The translations under genes and the position numbers were made by a program. From contig CAMCMU010000009.1 of the NCBI GenBank assembly GCA_945876035.1, positions 53,648 to 117,647 of the forward strand: DNA of 64,000 bases, given 5' to 3'. The DNA comes from Schlesneria paludicola DSM 18645. GTDB lineage: Bacteria; Planctomycetota; Planctomycetia; Planctomycetales; Planctomycetaceae. This document shows positions 39,896 through 52,488 of this stretch, piece after piece. The notes below the pieces were generated by a model that worked only from the letters and a program-made list of their open reading frames with translations, was not told the origin of the DNA and searched no databases. How positions within the stretch are numbered: position 1 is the stretch's first letter; each line of letters opens with the position of its first letter.

Positions 39896-40789
39896 CTATT
39901 TCAGACGTTCGATCTTGGCCGTCTGGCGTTCCTGTTCGACAATCTTGGTCCATAGTTCGTCTGAAAGTCGCTCCAAAATTTGAGAACGTGCGTCCTCCAA
40001 ACTGAGATCACCGGGAATTCGTTCGGTTAATTGAATCAGATGAATTCCCTTCGCGGAGAGAATTGGATCGCTGATTTGATGGAGTTCCATGGCAAATGCC
40101 GCTCGACTGACTGTCGGAGGCAGTTTTCCTCGATAGTGAAATTGACCGACGTCACCTCCACGCTCCTTACTCGGTGATTCTGAAAACTTCTGAACGGCGT
40201 CAACAAACGAAATCGTGCCGGCCTGAATCTGATCTCGAATCTCGTTCATTTGATTTGTTCTTGAAACAACGTCACTCGGACTGGCGTCAGGCCGCAGTGC
40301 AAGAAAGATTTGGCAAGCCCGCAGTTCCGTTCCGTCAAATTCCGCACGATGTTCGTCGAAGCATTCACGAATGTGTGGTGCCGTCACGACCTTGCGAACA
40401 TAGATCTGCCAAGACAGCGGCAACCCCAGTTCGGATTGCAACCGATCCGTGGTGTATCCGATGTTTGACAGAAAGACCTCCGGATCTTCGCCGCGTTTTT
40501 GCAGGACTAACTTGGCGTGTTGGATCTGAGCTTGAACCTCATCAACGGGCGGTTGAATTTTCTGACGCCGGAGAAAATCGCGGATGAGCTGACGGTCAAT
40601 CAGTCGTTCGATGAGTTGTACTTCTGCGACATCACGGTCCTCAGACTTCACCTGCCGGGTGGTTGCTGCAAACTCAATATCGCCCCTTGTGATCGCTTTA
40701 CCGTTGACTTTGATCGCGATTTGCGAAGCATCTTCGGCAGCGTACGCTGTCAAGACGTGGAATAACACCGACAGAAAAGCGGGGCTCAT
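39896..40789 (-). CDS. Peptidyl-prolyl isomerase / periplasmic chaperone (SurA/PpiC type)
   Basis: 297 residues from ATG 40789, with GGAG about 10 bases upstream. A short signal sequence (MSPAFLSVLFHVLTAYA) is followed by VKVNGKAITRGD, the common SurA_N opening, helices to about 150, and a parvulin domain at about 160-265 (LRACQIFLALRP, FVDAVQKFSESPSKERGGDVG, AAFAMELHQISDPI, GIHLIQLTER). It should help outer-membrane or secreted proteins fold. The open frame extends to 41086 without resemblance to the family. Confidence 0.87.
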   Translation of the reverse strand: MSPAFLSVLFHVLTAYAAEDASQIAIKVNGKAITRGDIEFAATTRQVKSEDRDVAEVQLIERLIDRQLIRDFLRRQKIQPPVDEVQAQIQHAKLVLQKRGEDPEVFLSNIGYTTDRLQSELGLPLSWQIYVRKVVTAPHIRECFDEHRAEFDGTELRACQIFLALRPDASPSDVVSRTNQMNEIRDQIQAGTISFVDAVQKFSESPSKERGGDVGQFHYRGKLPPTVSRAAFAMELHQISDPILSAKGIHLIQLTERIPGDLSLEDARSQILERLSDELWTKIVEQERQTAKIERLK

Positions 40790-41268
40790 TTCGACTCCGT
40801 TCGATTCGCGGGGGCGGAAATTTCTTTGGAACCTTTCCAAAGTCAAACTTGTCATCGGGCCAAGATTGTGCGAGGCAAGGAACGAAATCCCCCCCTCCGC
40901 AGAGGAGCATAACCCAAGAGGGTTTGGCGACAAAGGAACGGACGGCAGGAACCGCGAGAAAAGATCGTCGAGTAACCAGAGTACTAAGCTTTGAAATTCC
41001 CCGACAGGATCATCTTTAATCTGAAATTGCCGAGACGGGTCAACTCTTTTGATCGCCTCAATACGCGAAAACAGCTTCCGGATCACCGTTGTCCGAAAAA
41101 TGATTCTGCGACGCTAATAATGGAACAGGCGGATCGAACCGCGTAGACTCTGCGTGGGTTGAATGATGGCCCGATCGCTGAACCCAGTCCCTGTGTACTC
41201 GCGATGAAGATGTCTACGGCATGGATTCAGCCACTGGACACAGAAGCATAACTCTTGACGATAACCTC
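40790..41268. other. Divergent intergenic region
   Basis: 479 bp between the chaperone gene and nadE. The chaperone frame is open through part of it but not protein-like. No motif recognised. Confidence 0.35.
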
Positions 41269-42930
41269 ATGAAAATCTTGCTGGCGCAACTCAATCCGAC
41301 TGTGGGCGATCTGTCGGGTAATGCCACCTTAATTCGCTCTGCCGTCGAACGCGCCCAGCAGACGGGTGCGGAGCTTGTCGTTTGCGGTGAATTGGGGATT
41401 TGTGGTTATCCGCCAAAAGACTTGCTCCTGCGGGACGGATTTGTTGCCGCGTGTGACCGTGAGGTGGAGAAACTGGCCGCCGAAGTCGAATCCGGCATTG
41501 GTGTTCTGGTCGGCCACCCCACTCACTGGAGCGTTCCCGAGGGACGCATCGCAAACGCCTGCAGCCTGCTTTTGGGCGGAAGAGTTCAGGCAACGGTCCA
41601 CAAGATGTTACTGCCCAGCTACGATGTGTTTGATGAACGACGCTATTTTCGGCCGGCCGATCGATTGGCTCCGATCTCTTTTCGCCAACTCCAATTGGGT
41701 GTTCATATTTGCGAAGATGCCTGGTGGGGTGAAACTGACACGTTCTATCACAACGATCCGATTCAATTTCTCAATCCCGTCGCAGAGCTTGCAAAACAAG
41801 GCGTCGATCTGTTTATCAACGTCTCGGCCAGTCCCTTTGAGGTCAATAAACCGCAACGCCGCGACAGCATTTTAAGAGGACATGCCTCCCGCCATCAAAG
41901 GCCATTCGTCTTCGTCAATCAGGTGGGTGGGAACGATGACCTCGTGTTCGACGGGCACAGCGTTGTTTTCAATTCTGAGGGTCACAAAGTCTCCCAGTCA
42001 GACGGTTTTTCCCCGCAACTGGATGTCCTCGATCTGGCGCATCTGCCAGCCTGTATCACACCAACGATCGCCTCTGAACCGGCGCAGTTATTGGAGGCAT
42101 TGATCCTAGGATTGAAGGACTATCTGCGCAAATCGGGTTTTCACGGATGCGTTCTCGGGCTTTCGGGAGGAGTTGACAGCGCCTTGGCAGCCTACATTGC
42201 GGCGGAAGCGTGCGGTGCGGCGAATGTGCACGGAATCATGATGCCTAGCCGCTATAGTTCGCAGCACAGTGTGGACGATGCCATGTCTCTGGCAACACGG
42301 CTTGGAATTGATGCGCAGCTGATTCCCATCGAAGCGGTTCACAAAGCCTACGAATCGCTGGCTGTGGTGCGTGACGATTTGGCCGCGGCACCGGCGGGAG
42401 TGGCCGATCAAAATTTGCAGGCTAGAATCCGGGGGGCTGTTGTGATGATTCGCAGCAATCACCATGGCTGGCTACCACTGGCCACGGGGAACAAAAGCGA
42501 ACTGGCGGTCGGGTATTGCACACTGTACGGCGATATGGCCGGAGGCTTCGCCGTTCTGGCAGACCTCTTTAAAAGAGATGTCTATGCGATCTGTCGTCAC
42601 ATCAACGACGTGCGCGAGAAACGCGAAATAATTCCTCAACCTGTGATCACGAAGCCTCCTAGTGCCGAGTTAGCACCGCATCAGTTCGATCAAGACACCC
42701 TGCCCCCCTATCCTCTGCTCGATGGAATTCTCGAGGGGCTGATTGAACGAGAGGATTCCGTGGCCACACTCAGCAGGCAATTTCCCCCCGAAACCGTTCG
42801 ATGGGTGGCGCAACGACTGGATCGGAATGAGTACAAACGTCGTCAAATGCCACCGGGTATCAAACTCTCCGCTCGAGCATTCGGGAGTGGGCGGCGAATG
42901 CCGATCGCCGCACAGCACGAACTCGAATAG
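41269..42930 (+). CDS. nadE: Glutamine-dependent NAD+ synthase
   Basis: 553-residue two-domain enzyme making NAD from deamido-NAD with glutamine as nitrogen donor. The N-terminal nitrilase-like amidase (residues 1-260) shows the Glu-Lys-Cys triad in [30 protein letters not shown] and VHICEDAWW. The C-terminal synthetase domain shows the PP-loop [18 protein letters not shown] and [23 protein letters not shown] 41269 begins [15 protein letters not shown] exactly as in the family; ATG 41221 would add 16 unrelated residues. Confidence 0.95.
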   Translation: MKILLAQLNPTVGDLSGNATLIRSAVERAQQTGAELVVCGELGICGYPPKDLLLRDGFVAACDREVEKLAAEVESGIGVLVGHPTHWSVPEGRIANACSLLLGGRVQATVHKMLLPSYDVFDERRYFRPADRLAPISFRQLQLGVHICEDAWWGETDTFYHNDPIQFLNPVAELAKQGVDLFINVSASPFEVNKPQRRDSILRGHASRHQRPFVFVNQVGGNDDLVFDGHSVVFNSEGHKVSQSDGFSPQLDVLDLAHLPACITPTIASEPAQLLEALILGLKDYLRKSGFHGCVLGLSGGVDSALAAYIAAEACGAANVHGIMMPSRYSSQHSVDDAMSLATRLGIDAQLIPIEAVHKAYESLAVVRDDLAAAPAGVADQNLQARIRGAVVMIRSNHHGWLPLATGNKSELAVGYCTLYGDMAGGFAVLADLFKRDVYAICRHINDVREKREIIPQPVITKPPSAELAPHQFDQDTLPPYPLLDGILEGLIEREDSVATLSRQFPPETVRWVAQRLDRNEYKRRQMPPGIKLSARAFGSGRRMPIAAQHELE

Positions 42931-42957
42931 CGGGCGATCTCCCCGCCGGCGAAAGAG

Positions 42958-44436
42958 TTGCGATCTCACGTTCCCCAGCGGCAAGCATCAACACACCGTG
43001 CTACTGATCCAACACCGTCCACGCGAAGTCACACAATCCACAAAATCACGCCATTGATCTCTGCCGTCGATTCCCCTGACAGCCCCACAAGGGTACAGAC
43101 CAATTTGCGTCACGAATTGTTTCGGCTGGTACTCCCCGTCTTGGCCGAACAGTTCCTCATTTTTGGGATTGGTTTTTTTGACACATTGCTTTCTGGCCAG
43201 TTGGGCACGCAGGAAACATCGGCAATCGGGCTAGCCGCTTATGTGTCGTGGCTCGGCTCAACCATTTTTTGCCTTGTCTCGACAGGCGCGAGTGCCATTG
43301 TCGCTCGTCACTGGGGAGCGGGTGAGTTCGCGGAAGCGCGGCGCATCACGGCACGCTCACTGACCCTGTCACTGTTTGTCGGCATGCTTGTCTTCGTGCT
43401 GTTGCGTGAACTCTCCAATCCCTTCGCGATGCTGATGAAAATGGAAGGCGAACAGCATCGAATCGCTGTGGAGTACCTACGATTCGACGCCTGGTCACAA
43501 TGCTTTGCAGCCTTCACCCAAATCGCTGCGGCTTCACTGCGTGGCGCGGGTGACATGCGCACCCCGCTGTGTGTCTTGGGCATGACCAACTGCGTGAACA
43601 TCGTCGTCTCATCCGTCTGCACGTGGGGATGGGGCCCTTTTCCTGAAATGGGTGTGACCGGAATCGTCATCGGTACGGTGTTCGCTCAGGCGTGCGGAGC
43701 GGTCTTGATGGCCTATCTGCTGTTTTCCGGCCGCGGCAGGATTCACGTCCGTTTCTGTGATTTCGGCTTCGACACCACGACCGCTCGACGCATCATGCGT
43801 GTCGGTGGTCCGGCCGCCTTGGCGGGAATCACCAAAGTCAGCGGCCACTTTGCCTTCTTGATGGTGATCTCACGTTTGTCGTCGCGCGGGTTTGATGGAG
43901 CCACTTTTGCAGCGCACTTCGTCGGGATTCGGATTGAAGCACTTTCCTATCTTCCTGCTGAAGCCTTCGGGATCGCTGCCGCCGCCTTGGTGGGACAGTC
44001 ACTCGGAGCGGGTCAGACAAATCGAGCATTGGAAGTGGGGCGTGAAGCAGTCCGCCAGTGCATTGTTTACGCAGCCTTGATGACTTTGGGGTTCCTCGTC
44101 TTCGCACCTCAAATCTATGCCCTGATGCATCGCAGTCCCGAAGTCGCGGCCAGCGGAATTCCCGCATTTCGATTGATGGCCCTCTACCAAGTTCCCAATA
44201 CGATTCTGATCATTTACTCCTGCTGCCTGATCGGTGCGGGTGACACTCTCTTTCCCCTCTATTGCTCGCTGATCGGCAACGTGATTGTTCGAGTGGGATT
44301 GGGTTACCTCTGCGGAGTTCACTGGAACGGCGGCTTGACGGGCGCTTGGATCGGCATGGGAGCGGACAACATTCTCCGTTCGATCTTGATTGCGCAGCGG
44401 TACCGATCGGGGCAGTGGGTGTACACCAAGATCTAG
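42958..44436 (+). CDS. MATE-family multidrug/sodium antiporter
   Basis: 492-residue integral membrane transporter of the MATE fold, with about 12 membrane helices in two related halves. HELFRLVLPVLAEQFLIFGI opens TM1. TGASAIVARHWGAGE and its second-half counterpart ALVGQSLGAGQTNRA are the paired MATE motifs. It should export cationic compounds against Na+ or H+. The start is uncertain: TTG 42958 and TTG 43054 are in frame and no ATG exists before TM1; the 50-residue hydrophilic lead is probably too long. Nearby nadE is likely coincidental. Confidence 0.88.
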   Translation: MRSHVPQRQASTHRATDPTPSTRSHTIHKITPLISAVDSPDSPTRVQTNLRHELFRLVLPVLAEQFLIFGIGFFDTLLSGQLGTQETSAIGLAAYVSWLGSTIFCLVSTGASAIVARHWGAGEFAEARRITARSLTLSLFVGMLVFVLLRELSNPFAMLMKMEGEQHRIAVEYLRFDAWSQCFAAFTQIAAASLRGAGDMRTPLCVLGMTNCVNIVVSSVCTWGWGPFPEMGVTGIVIGTVFAQACGAVLMAYLLFSGRGRIHVRFCDFGFDTTTARRIMRVGGPAALAGITKVSGHFAFLMVISRLSSRGFDGATFAAHFVGIRIEALSYLPAEAFGIAAAALVGQSLGAGQTNRALEVGREAVRQCIVYAALMTLGFLVFAPQIYALMHRSPEVAASGIPAFRLMALYQVPNTILIIYSCCLIGAGDTLFPLYCSLIGNVIVRVGLGYLCGVHWNGGLTGAWIGMGADNILRSILIAQRYRSGQWVYTKI

Positions 44437-44936
44437 TCTTTCTTCGTTGTCCACCGGTTTTTGATTTTTGAACGGCACTGGATTTTGTGAAACACCATGC
44501 TCTTGCCCCTCCGAATCGATAACACGCCACATCAGCCTGCCCGAGGGCATATTCGCATCCCTGAACAGTAAAGAGGGGATCGGTGAGAGACATCGATTGG
44601 TCTGACTCGAATCCCCACGGCAGCAGTCACGGTCAGGGCCTCGATTCGTGATCGAAATCCCTCTCGGTTCAACGGCGGGTTGCCCGTTCGCCGGCCCCAT
44701 GACCCGAATCGCCCCGTGATTCTGTCTGCCGAAATTTTTGAATCTCTTTCTCCTGCGACAACCGCTTTCAATGGCTTGGCAAGATCCTCGCAAACTGTCT
44801 GTGGACGGATGTGCTTTTCCGACGAATCCTGTACAATGTCATCCCTTGCAGATTGGCCTTTCGTTTCTGCAGCGGATCCCTGTTCAAGACTGTCTTTGGG
44901 ATTGGCTCGTTCCCCTACGGAGAGCATCGTTCTGCC
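44437..44936. other. Region upstream of dnaN
   Basis: 500 bp. The dnaN frame is open from 44811 but not similar to the family there. I looked for DnaA boxes (TTATNCACA) and AT-rich repeats and found none, so there is no evidence for an origin. TACAAT at 44832-44837 could be a -10 element but has no fitting -35. Confidence 0.4.
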
Positions 44937-46049
44937 ATGCAACTTATCTGTCATCGATCTTCGCTCACGAGTGCTTTTCAATCCGTGGCTGGTGTCGTAC
45001 CGACCCGAACCACAAAGGATATTCTCAAAAACGTCAAACTCCAAGTCAGCGGTGGCAAGGCGACGCTCATCGGGAATGACAGCGAAATTGGGATTCGGTG
45101 CGACCTGCAAGACATCGAAGCCGATTCAAGTGGCGAGGCCCTCTTGCCCACAGCACGAGTCCTTTCTGTACTACGCGAATTGACGGACGATGTCGTCAAG
45201 CTAGAGATCACTTCGGATGCCATCTGGATTCGATGCGGATACAGTGAGTTCCGACTGTCGGCAGAGGACCCTGCAGGCTTTCCACCCGTCGCGACGTTTG
45301 AAGACCTCGAATATTTCGTCGTCAAGGGATCCACACTCAAGCAATTGATTCATCGGACGATTTTCGCCACGGATACTGAAAGCACTCGCTACGCGTTAGG
45401 CGGGATTCAGATTGAGTTGACTCCGGAGCGAGCCACATTAGCCGCCACTGACAGTCGTCGATTGGCGGTTGTCTCCGGCGAATGCAAGATGTTGGGTTCA
45501 CCTGTCATCCCAGCAACAGCACCTGTTGTACCGGCGAAGGCGATGACTTTGATCGAGCGGAGTCTTGTCGATGGCGAATCCGAGGTTCACATCGCAATTC
45601 ATTCCAACGACATCGCCGTTCGTTGCGGAGGCACGACAATCACAAGTCAACTTGTGCAAGGCCGTTTTCCGGATTGGCGTAAGGTGGTCCCCAATTCTTT
45701 CAATGCCAGCATCGACATGGTGGTCGCGCCCTTCTATGCCGCGATTCGACAGGCTCAGATCGTGACCAACGAGGCCAGTCGCGGTGTCGACTTCACATTC
45801 TCCAAGGGAACGTTGTTGTTGAACAGCCAAGCCGCCGACATCGGACAATCGAAGATCGAAATGCCCATTCCGTACGACGGAGACGATATCAAAATCACCT
45901 TCGATCCACGTTACGTCGCGGACTTTTTGAAGTCCCTCGATGCCGGATCACAATTCCATTGCCAACTGATCACTCATGAAGATCCGGCCGTGCTGGCGAC
46001 GGACGATGATTACACCTACGTCATCATGCCCTTGTCACGAGATGCTTGA
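44937..46049 (+). CDS. dnaN: DNA polymerase III beta subunit (sliding clamp)
   Basis: 370-residue processivity clamp. ATG 44937 opens with MQLICHRSSLTSAFQSVAGV, the normal N-terminus, and GGAGAG precedes it. The three similar clamp domains are visible; FATDTESTRYALGGIQIEL and LAATDSRRLAVV mark domain two, FDPRYVADFLKSL domain three, and the C-terminal YVIMPLSRDA is the usual (M)PxR-type end. It is followed by the helicase-loader gene and gyrB. Confidence 0.95.
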   Translation: MQLICHRSSLTSAFQSVAGVVPTRTTKDILKNVKLQVSGGKATLIGNDSEIGIRCDLQDIEADSSGEALLPTARVLSVLRELTDDVVKLEITSDAIWIRCGYSEFRLSAEDPAGFPPVATFEDLEYFVVKGSTLKQLIHRTIFATDTESTRYALGGIQIELTPERATLAATDSRRLAVVSGECKMLGSPVIPATAPVVPAKAMTLIERSLVDGESEVHIAIHSNDIAVRCGGTTITSQLVQGRFPDWRKVVPNSFNASIDMVVAPFYAAIRQAQIVTNEASRGVDFTFSKGTLLLNSQAADIGQSKIEMPIPYDGDDIKITFDPRYVADFLKSLDAGSQFHCQLITHEDPAVLATDDDYTYVIMPLSRDA

Positions 46050-46113
46050 CGTGCCCGTGTTGCGACTTCAAACGTAGACAAGCTCAGAGGCAATTGAATG
46101 CAGAGGCTTCGGA

Positions 46114-46422
46114 ATGGCTGGCTCTAGTGAACCACAACCACTCTCCTTGGCACTGACCGAACTGATTTTACTAAGGGGCTACGCGAGGGTCCGAGGCGAC
46201 GAGGAACTGCATGCAGCATGGAAAAGTATTGCCGGAGACGATCTGGCAAAACGGGCCAAGCCGATGCAAATCGTCAAAGGAACGCTGTCCGTGTCAGTCG
46301 AAGGGGCCGCGCTGATGAACGAACTGGTTTCGTTTCAACAGGCCGAACTGCTGAGCCTGTTGAAACAGCAGTTTCCGCATCTCAACGTAAGACGTTTGAA
46401 GTTTCGGTTGAGTGGAATGTAA
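46114..46422 (+). CDS. dciA: DciA-family (DUF721) helicase loader
   Basis: 102-residue protein with the KH-like DUF721 core: LTELILLRGYARVRGDEELH, AWKSIAGDDLAKRAKP, GTLSVSVEGAALMNEL, LLKQQFPHLNVRRLKFRL. DciA proteins load the replicative helicase DnaB in bacteria without DnaC or DnaI. It sits 64 bp after dnaN and 93 bp before gyrB, the place where DUF721 is often found next to recF; recF itself is absent. AGAGG lies before ATG 46114. Confidence 0.85.
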   Translation: MAGSSEPQPLSLALTELILLRGYARVRGDEELHAAWKSIAGDDLAKRAKPMQIVKGTLSVSVEGAALMNELVSFQQAELLSLLKQQFPHLNVRRLKFRLSGM

Positions 46423-49035
<2,613 letters not shown>

Positions 49036-49409
49036 CGGCGAGGGCCCACTCGTCGCCAACCTGTCACGACGAGTGGTACTGCGACACATAAAACCCCGAC
49101 CGGGGCCGCTGAAAACACGCCTTGACTTTTCAGCGCATCTGAGATCCGCTTTGGGAAATCCCTGCCCCCTCCCTTGTCAAGAAGAGGCTCCCGTAATCGA
49201 GTCGCCTCGCGCGGTCTTCCGCTCCGGCAGATGAGGCGGGCTTAGACGACATCTCCTGCCGTTGACTACCTAACGACGATGCCGATCGCATGGTGCATGA
49301 GCCATAGTCGACCGCAGTTTGTGCCGGTGAAAAAGAGCCTTCGTCAGGAACCGTTGGAGTATTGGATGATCCGGCCGAGGGGCATCGGCTGTCCGGGCAT
49401 GACACGATT
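49036..49409. other. Intergenic region between convergent gyrB and tilS
   Basis: About 370 bp without a gene. It holds the hairpin at 49046-49076 and a small CCCCG/CGGGG stem followed on the minus strand by TTTT at about 49090-49105. Confidence 0.45.
49046..49076 (+). terminator. Hairpin after gyrB
   Basis: CCACTCGTCG (49046-49055) and CGACGAGTGG (49067-49076) form a perfect 10-bp stem with an 11-base loop, 10 bp after the gyrB stop. No T-run follows, so factor-independent termination is uncertain. Confidence 0.5.
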
Positions 49410-50414
49410 CTAAAAACTCTTCTGGCGAAGAATCATCAGTCGTTCTGTTGTGCGTCTCGCATCAATGTTACCGGGAAAATTACCCGCTCCCCCTTTGATG
49501 GCGATCTCGGTCAATCGGTCCCATTCTTCAAAACCCATCGATTGACGAGGCCATCGCTGACGCTGCCACAACTGAACGAAGACGGTACGAACGAGATGTC
49601 TTGGTTGATCGACGAATCCGCCAACGTGGAGACGAACCGTGTTGGTCTGTGTCTGCAACAGGGCCTGATCGAGCAATGGATCGGCCAGCATGACCATCGC
49701 CGATTCGATCTCGGCCGCTTGTTCTGAAAGCCGTGTCAGAGAAAGATCCACTCGTGTTCCAAATCGAACTCGTAGTTGGGGCAAGAGTTCGTGACGCAGC
49801 CAGTTTCGAGTCATGCTCGCGTCGGCGTTGGTAACGTCCGTGCAAAAGTCTTGACCGAGTTCGTGGAGATAGGCTTCAATCCGTTCCCGACGAATGCCGA
49901 GCATCGGCCGGATCAGCGGCCTGTTGGAGGCTGACTTCCGTTCCCACGGAATCCCCCGCAGTCCAGACATTCCTGTTCCTCGCAAGATGTGATGCAAAAC
50001 AGTCTCCACCTGATCATCTGCCGAATGAGCCAAGACAATTGCCTCACAACCCTCTCGAATCAGCGTGGTATTGAAAAATTCATGTCGAATGTCTCGGGCC
50101 GTTTCCTCCAGTGCCGACTGATCAGAATTCCAATCGGTGCTGTCGACCGTACCTATTTCCACGGGCACTCCGAGTGTCTCGCAGAAGGACTTCACCCAGC
50201 AGGCATCCGCGTCGCTAGCTGGTCCACGCAACTTGTGATTCAGATGCGCAACGTGCAACGAAAGCCCCCTGTCTTCCTGTAACTCCAGCAGGCCCCGTAA
50301 CAAGGCCACACTGTCCGCTCCACCAGACACCGCTACGAGCAAACGCATTTTGAGAACATGACATTTAGTCAGGCCCAGTCGAAGTGAAGCGAGGAAATCG
50401 GCGGTTGCTGTCAA
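49410..50414 (-). CDS. tilS: tRNA(Ile)-lysidine synthase
   Basis: 334-residue PP-loop ATPase that converts the wobble cytidine of tRNA-Ile (CAU) to lysidine. LLVAVSGGADSVALLRGLLE is the PP-loop, HVAHLNHKLRG and LAHSADDQVETVLHHILRGT are the family motifs, and NRPLIRPMLGIRRERIEAYL closes the N-terminal domain. The C-terminal part is about 110 residues, shorter than in E. coli TilS (432 in all). TTG 50414 has GGAG just upstream and gives the normal N-terminal helix; ATG 50348 would remove it. Confidence 0.9.
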   Translation of the reverse strand: MTATADFLASLRLGLTKCHVLKMRLLVAVSGGADSVALLRGLLELQEDRGLSLHVAHLNHKLRGPASDADACWVKSFCETLGVPVEIGTVDSTDWNSDQSALEETARDIRHEFFNTTLIREGCEAIVLAHSADDQVETVLHHILRGTGMSGLRGIPWERKSASNRPLIRPMLGIRRERIEAYLHELGQDFCTDVTNADASMTRNWLRHELLPQLRVRFGTRVDLSLTRLSEQAAEIESAMVMLADPLLDQALLQTQTNTVRLHVGGFVDQPRHLVRTVFVQLWQRQRWPRQSMGFEEWDRLTEIAIKGGAGNFPGNIDARRTTERLMILRQKSF

Positions 50415-50578
50415 AAAACTCCGTCGCTTTCAAAAACGAAAACGAACCAAGCCCTTGGGCTAATATTTGGCGGCCAAATCATAGCTTGGGAGAAAAAACA
50501 GTTGCAATGAGAATCCTCAACAATCCTGCCAACTCTGCACCGTGGAGACAGCCTCCGAATGAATCGCCAGACGTCGAC

Positions 50579-52165
50579 TCAACTCATGGCCCGATCCACG
50601 ATCGCCTCCGCTGTCATTTCCCCATTGAGAATGGTATCGGGAATTCCGACACCACGATAAGCATTGCCCGCCAGATGGACTCCGGTATATTTCGATGTCA
50701 GGTTCTCAATCCGTGCCACTCGATCGAGATGACCCACATGATACTGGGGCATGGCGCGAGGATACCGGACAACGAGTGCGATTTCCGGATCGCCCTGCAC
50801 TCCGAAAATGTCTGCTAATTCTTCACGAACCAGCGTCACCAACTCGTTGTCTTCTCGCTGCAATAACTCCGCTTGCATGGCACCTCCCACAAACGTGCGT
50901 ATCAAAACTGAATCCGCCGGGGCGCGATCAGGAAACTTGCGACTAGAAAATGAGGCGGCAAGAATTCGCCGACGCTCTCGCTGAGGAACGACCAATCCGA
51001 ACGATTGCAGTGGGTGACGAACATCGGCCAGTTTGTGTCCCGTGACCACAATCGCGCTCGACGCGTATTCGATGCCGTTCAGTTCTTGTGCCAATTTTGA
51101 ATCGAGAAGTTCAAGCATCGTTGCCGCGTGGTATGCCGGTGTGGAAATAATGACCGCATCGAACTTCGACAGTGAACCATCTGACGCTGCAAGTTGATAG
51201 CCGGCCGAAGCAGCAGACGTTCGTGAGACGGCGGTAATTCGTGTTTTCAGATGGACGGTACAGTCCGTTTCAACACGCGATGTCAATGCACCGAGCAGAT
51301 CCTCCATTCCGCCTGCCAACCCCGCAAACATCCCGTAACGCGCACCACTGGACGAGGCATCATCCCCCTGCCGCGATGGACGCACTCGCCACTTTTTTCT
51401 AGACACATCGCGGGTTTCTTCCGCCGCAGCGATCTCGTGATTCTCACCGCTGTCGCGATGCCATGCAGCGCGCATCAAGCTACCGTATTCTTGTTCCATA
51501 TCGAGGAACCGCGGCATTGTCGCGGCCACACTGAGCCGTTCAGGATCCGCTGTGTAAATGCCACCGACGAGTGGCTGAACCAGTCGTTCGAAGGTCTCGC
51601 GTCCGAAGCGACGACGCACAAAATCGGCAAGGCTCTCCTCGGGCAATTCACAACGCGCAGAGGACCGGCCGTCATTGTCAGAGGTGGACACCGTGGAGAG
51701 TCGGCGAGGTGGAACGAAGTACTCCATCAAAAGTCGCAACTTACCCCATGGTGACAAGAGTGGCGTTGTCACTATGGGCCACATTGCGGTGGGAATCAAT
51801 AATTGAAACCCGTCCGGAACGGGAACCGGGCGTCCCTCGCTGAGCACGAGGGCACCGCGATAACGGATGTCGGTCGGTATCAATCGATGCTCGATTCCAA
51901 GTCGACGGCAAAGAGCAACCGCAGCCGGTTTGTTCGTCAGAAATGAGTCAGCTCCGGTATCCACCAAATAGCCGCCGATCCGCCGTGTTCCCATCACGCC
52001 GCCCAAACGTGAACCCGCTTCAAACACCGTCACCGTCAGCGGAGCCTCTCGATGTCGTGCCAACTCAACCAATCGATGCGCAGCGGACAGTCCGGTCAAT
52101 CCGCCCCCAATCACGGCGACTCGGTATGACCCCATCGGCATTGTCTTCGTGGCCTGCGGCACCAT
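50579..52165 (-). CDS. hemG: Protoporphyrinogen oxidase (HemY-type)
   Basis: 528-residue FAD enzyme oxidising protoporphyrinogen IX (or coproporphyrinogen III) in heme synthesis. YRVAVIGGGLTGLSAAHRL is the dinucleotide-binding fold, TVFEAGSRLGGVMGT the second FAD contact, GGYLVDTGADSFL and FVRRRFGRETFERLVQPLVG are family hallmarks, and VHLAGNAYRGVGIPD closes the FAD site. ATG 52165 has AGGAG four bases ahead; GTG 52222 and ATGs 52141 and 52135 are alternatives. Whether it uses proto- or coproporphyrinogen cannot be told. The heme it helps make would serve the cytochrome-like proteins in this window. Confidence 0.9.
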   Translation of the reverse strand: MVPQATKTMPMGSYRVAVIGGGLTGLSAAHRLVELARHREAPLTVTVFEAGSRLGGVMGTRRIGGYLVDTGADSFLTNKPAAVALCRRLGIEHRLIPTDIRYRGALVLSEGRPVPVPDGFQLLIPTAMWPIVTTPLLSPWGKLRLLMEYFVPPRRLSTVSTSDNDGRSSARCELPEESLADFVRRRFGRETFERLVQPLVGGIYTADPERLSVAATMPRFLDMEQEYGSLMRAAWHRDSGENHEIAAAEETRDVSRKKWRVRPSRQGDDASSSGARYGMFAGLAGGMEDLLGALTSRVETDCTVHLKTRITAVSRTSAASAGYQLAASDGSLSKFDAVIISTPAYHAATMLELLDSKLAQELNGIEYASSAIVVTGHKLADVRHPLQSFGLVVPQRERRRILAASFSSRKFPDRAPADSVLIRTFVGGAMQAELLQREDNELVTLVREELADIFGVQGDPEIALVVRYPRAMPQYHVGHLDRVARIENLTSKYTGVHLAGNAYRGVGIPDTILNGEMTAEAIVDRAMS

Positions 52166-52488
52166 CGGCTCCTGAGAAAACGACGCTTCAACAAGGCGAA
52201 AAAAAATCGCCTCCTTCGCCACTACCGCCTCGGGGAAAAGAAAGCACCCGACCCCAGAAGAGGACGTGCCTCTCTTGTCGACAGCAAATGTGAATCGAGG
52301 AATGATGAATAGCCACCGATGCCGGCCAGCGTCAAGTTCGCGACCGATCTCCGCACACAGAGCATCGCCGCCCGTTGCGTCAATCGCCCGTCAAATTTTT
52401 TGTGGCAATACCGCATGAATCAGGCTCAGTTACTCCGACCGCCTCAATGCTGGCAGCACGACACGGCATTGCCTATCATTCGGAAACC
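52166..52488. other. Divergent intergenic region
   Basis: About 320 bp between the oxidase gene and the comB-like gene. Both frames are open into it without family resemblance. No motif recognised. Confidence 0.35.

Noticed and set aside
44437..44936. Replication origin upstream of dnaN
   Set aside because: No DnaA boxes, no AT-rich repeats and no dnaA gene nearby.
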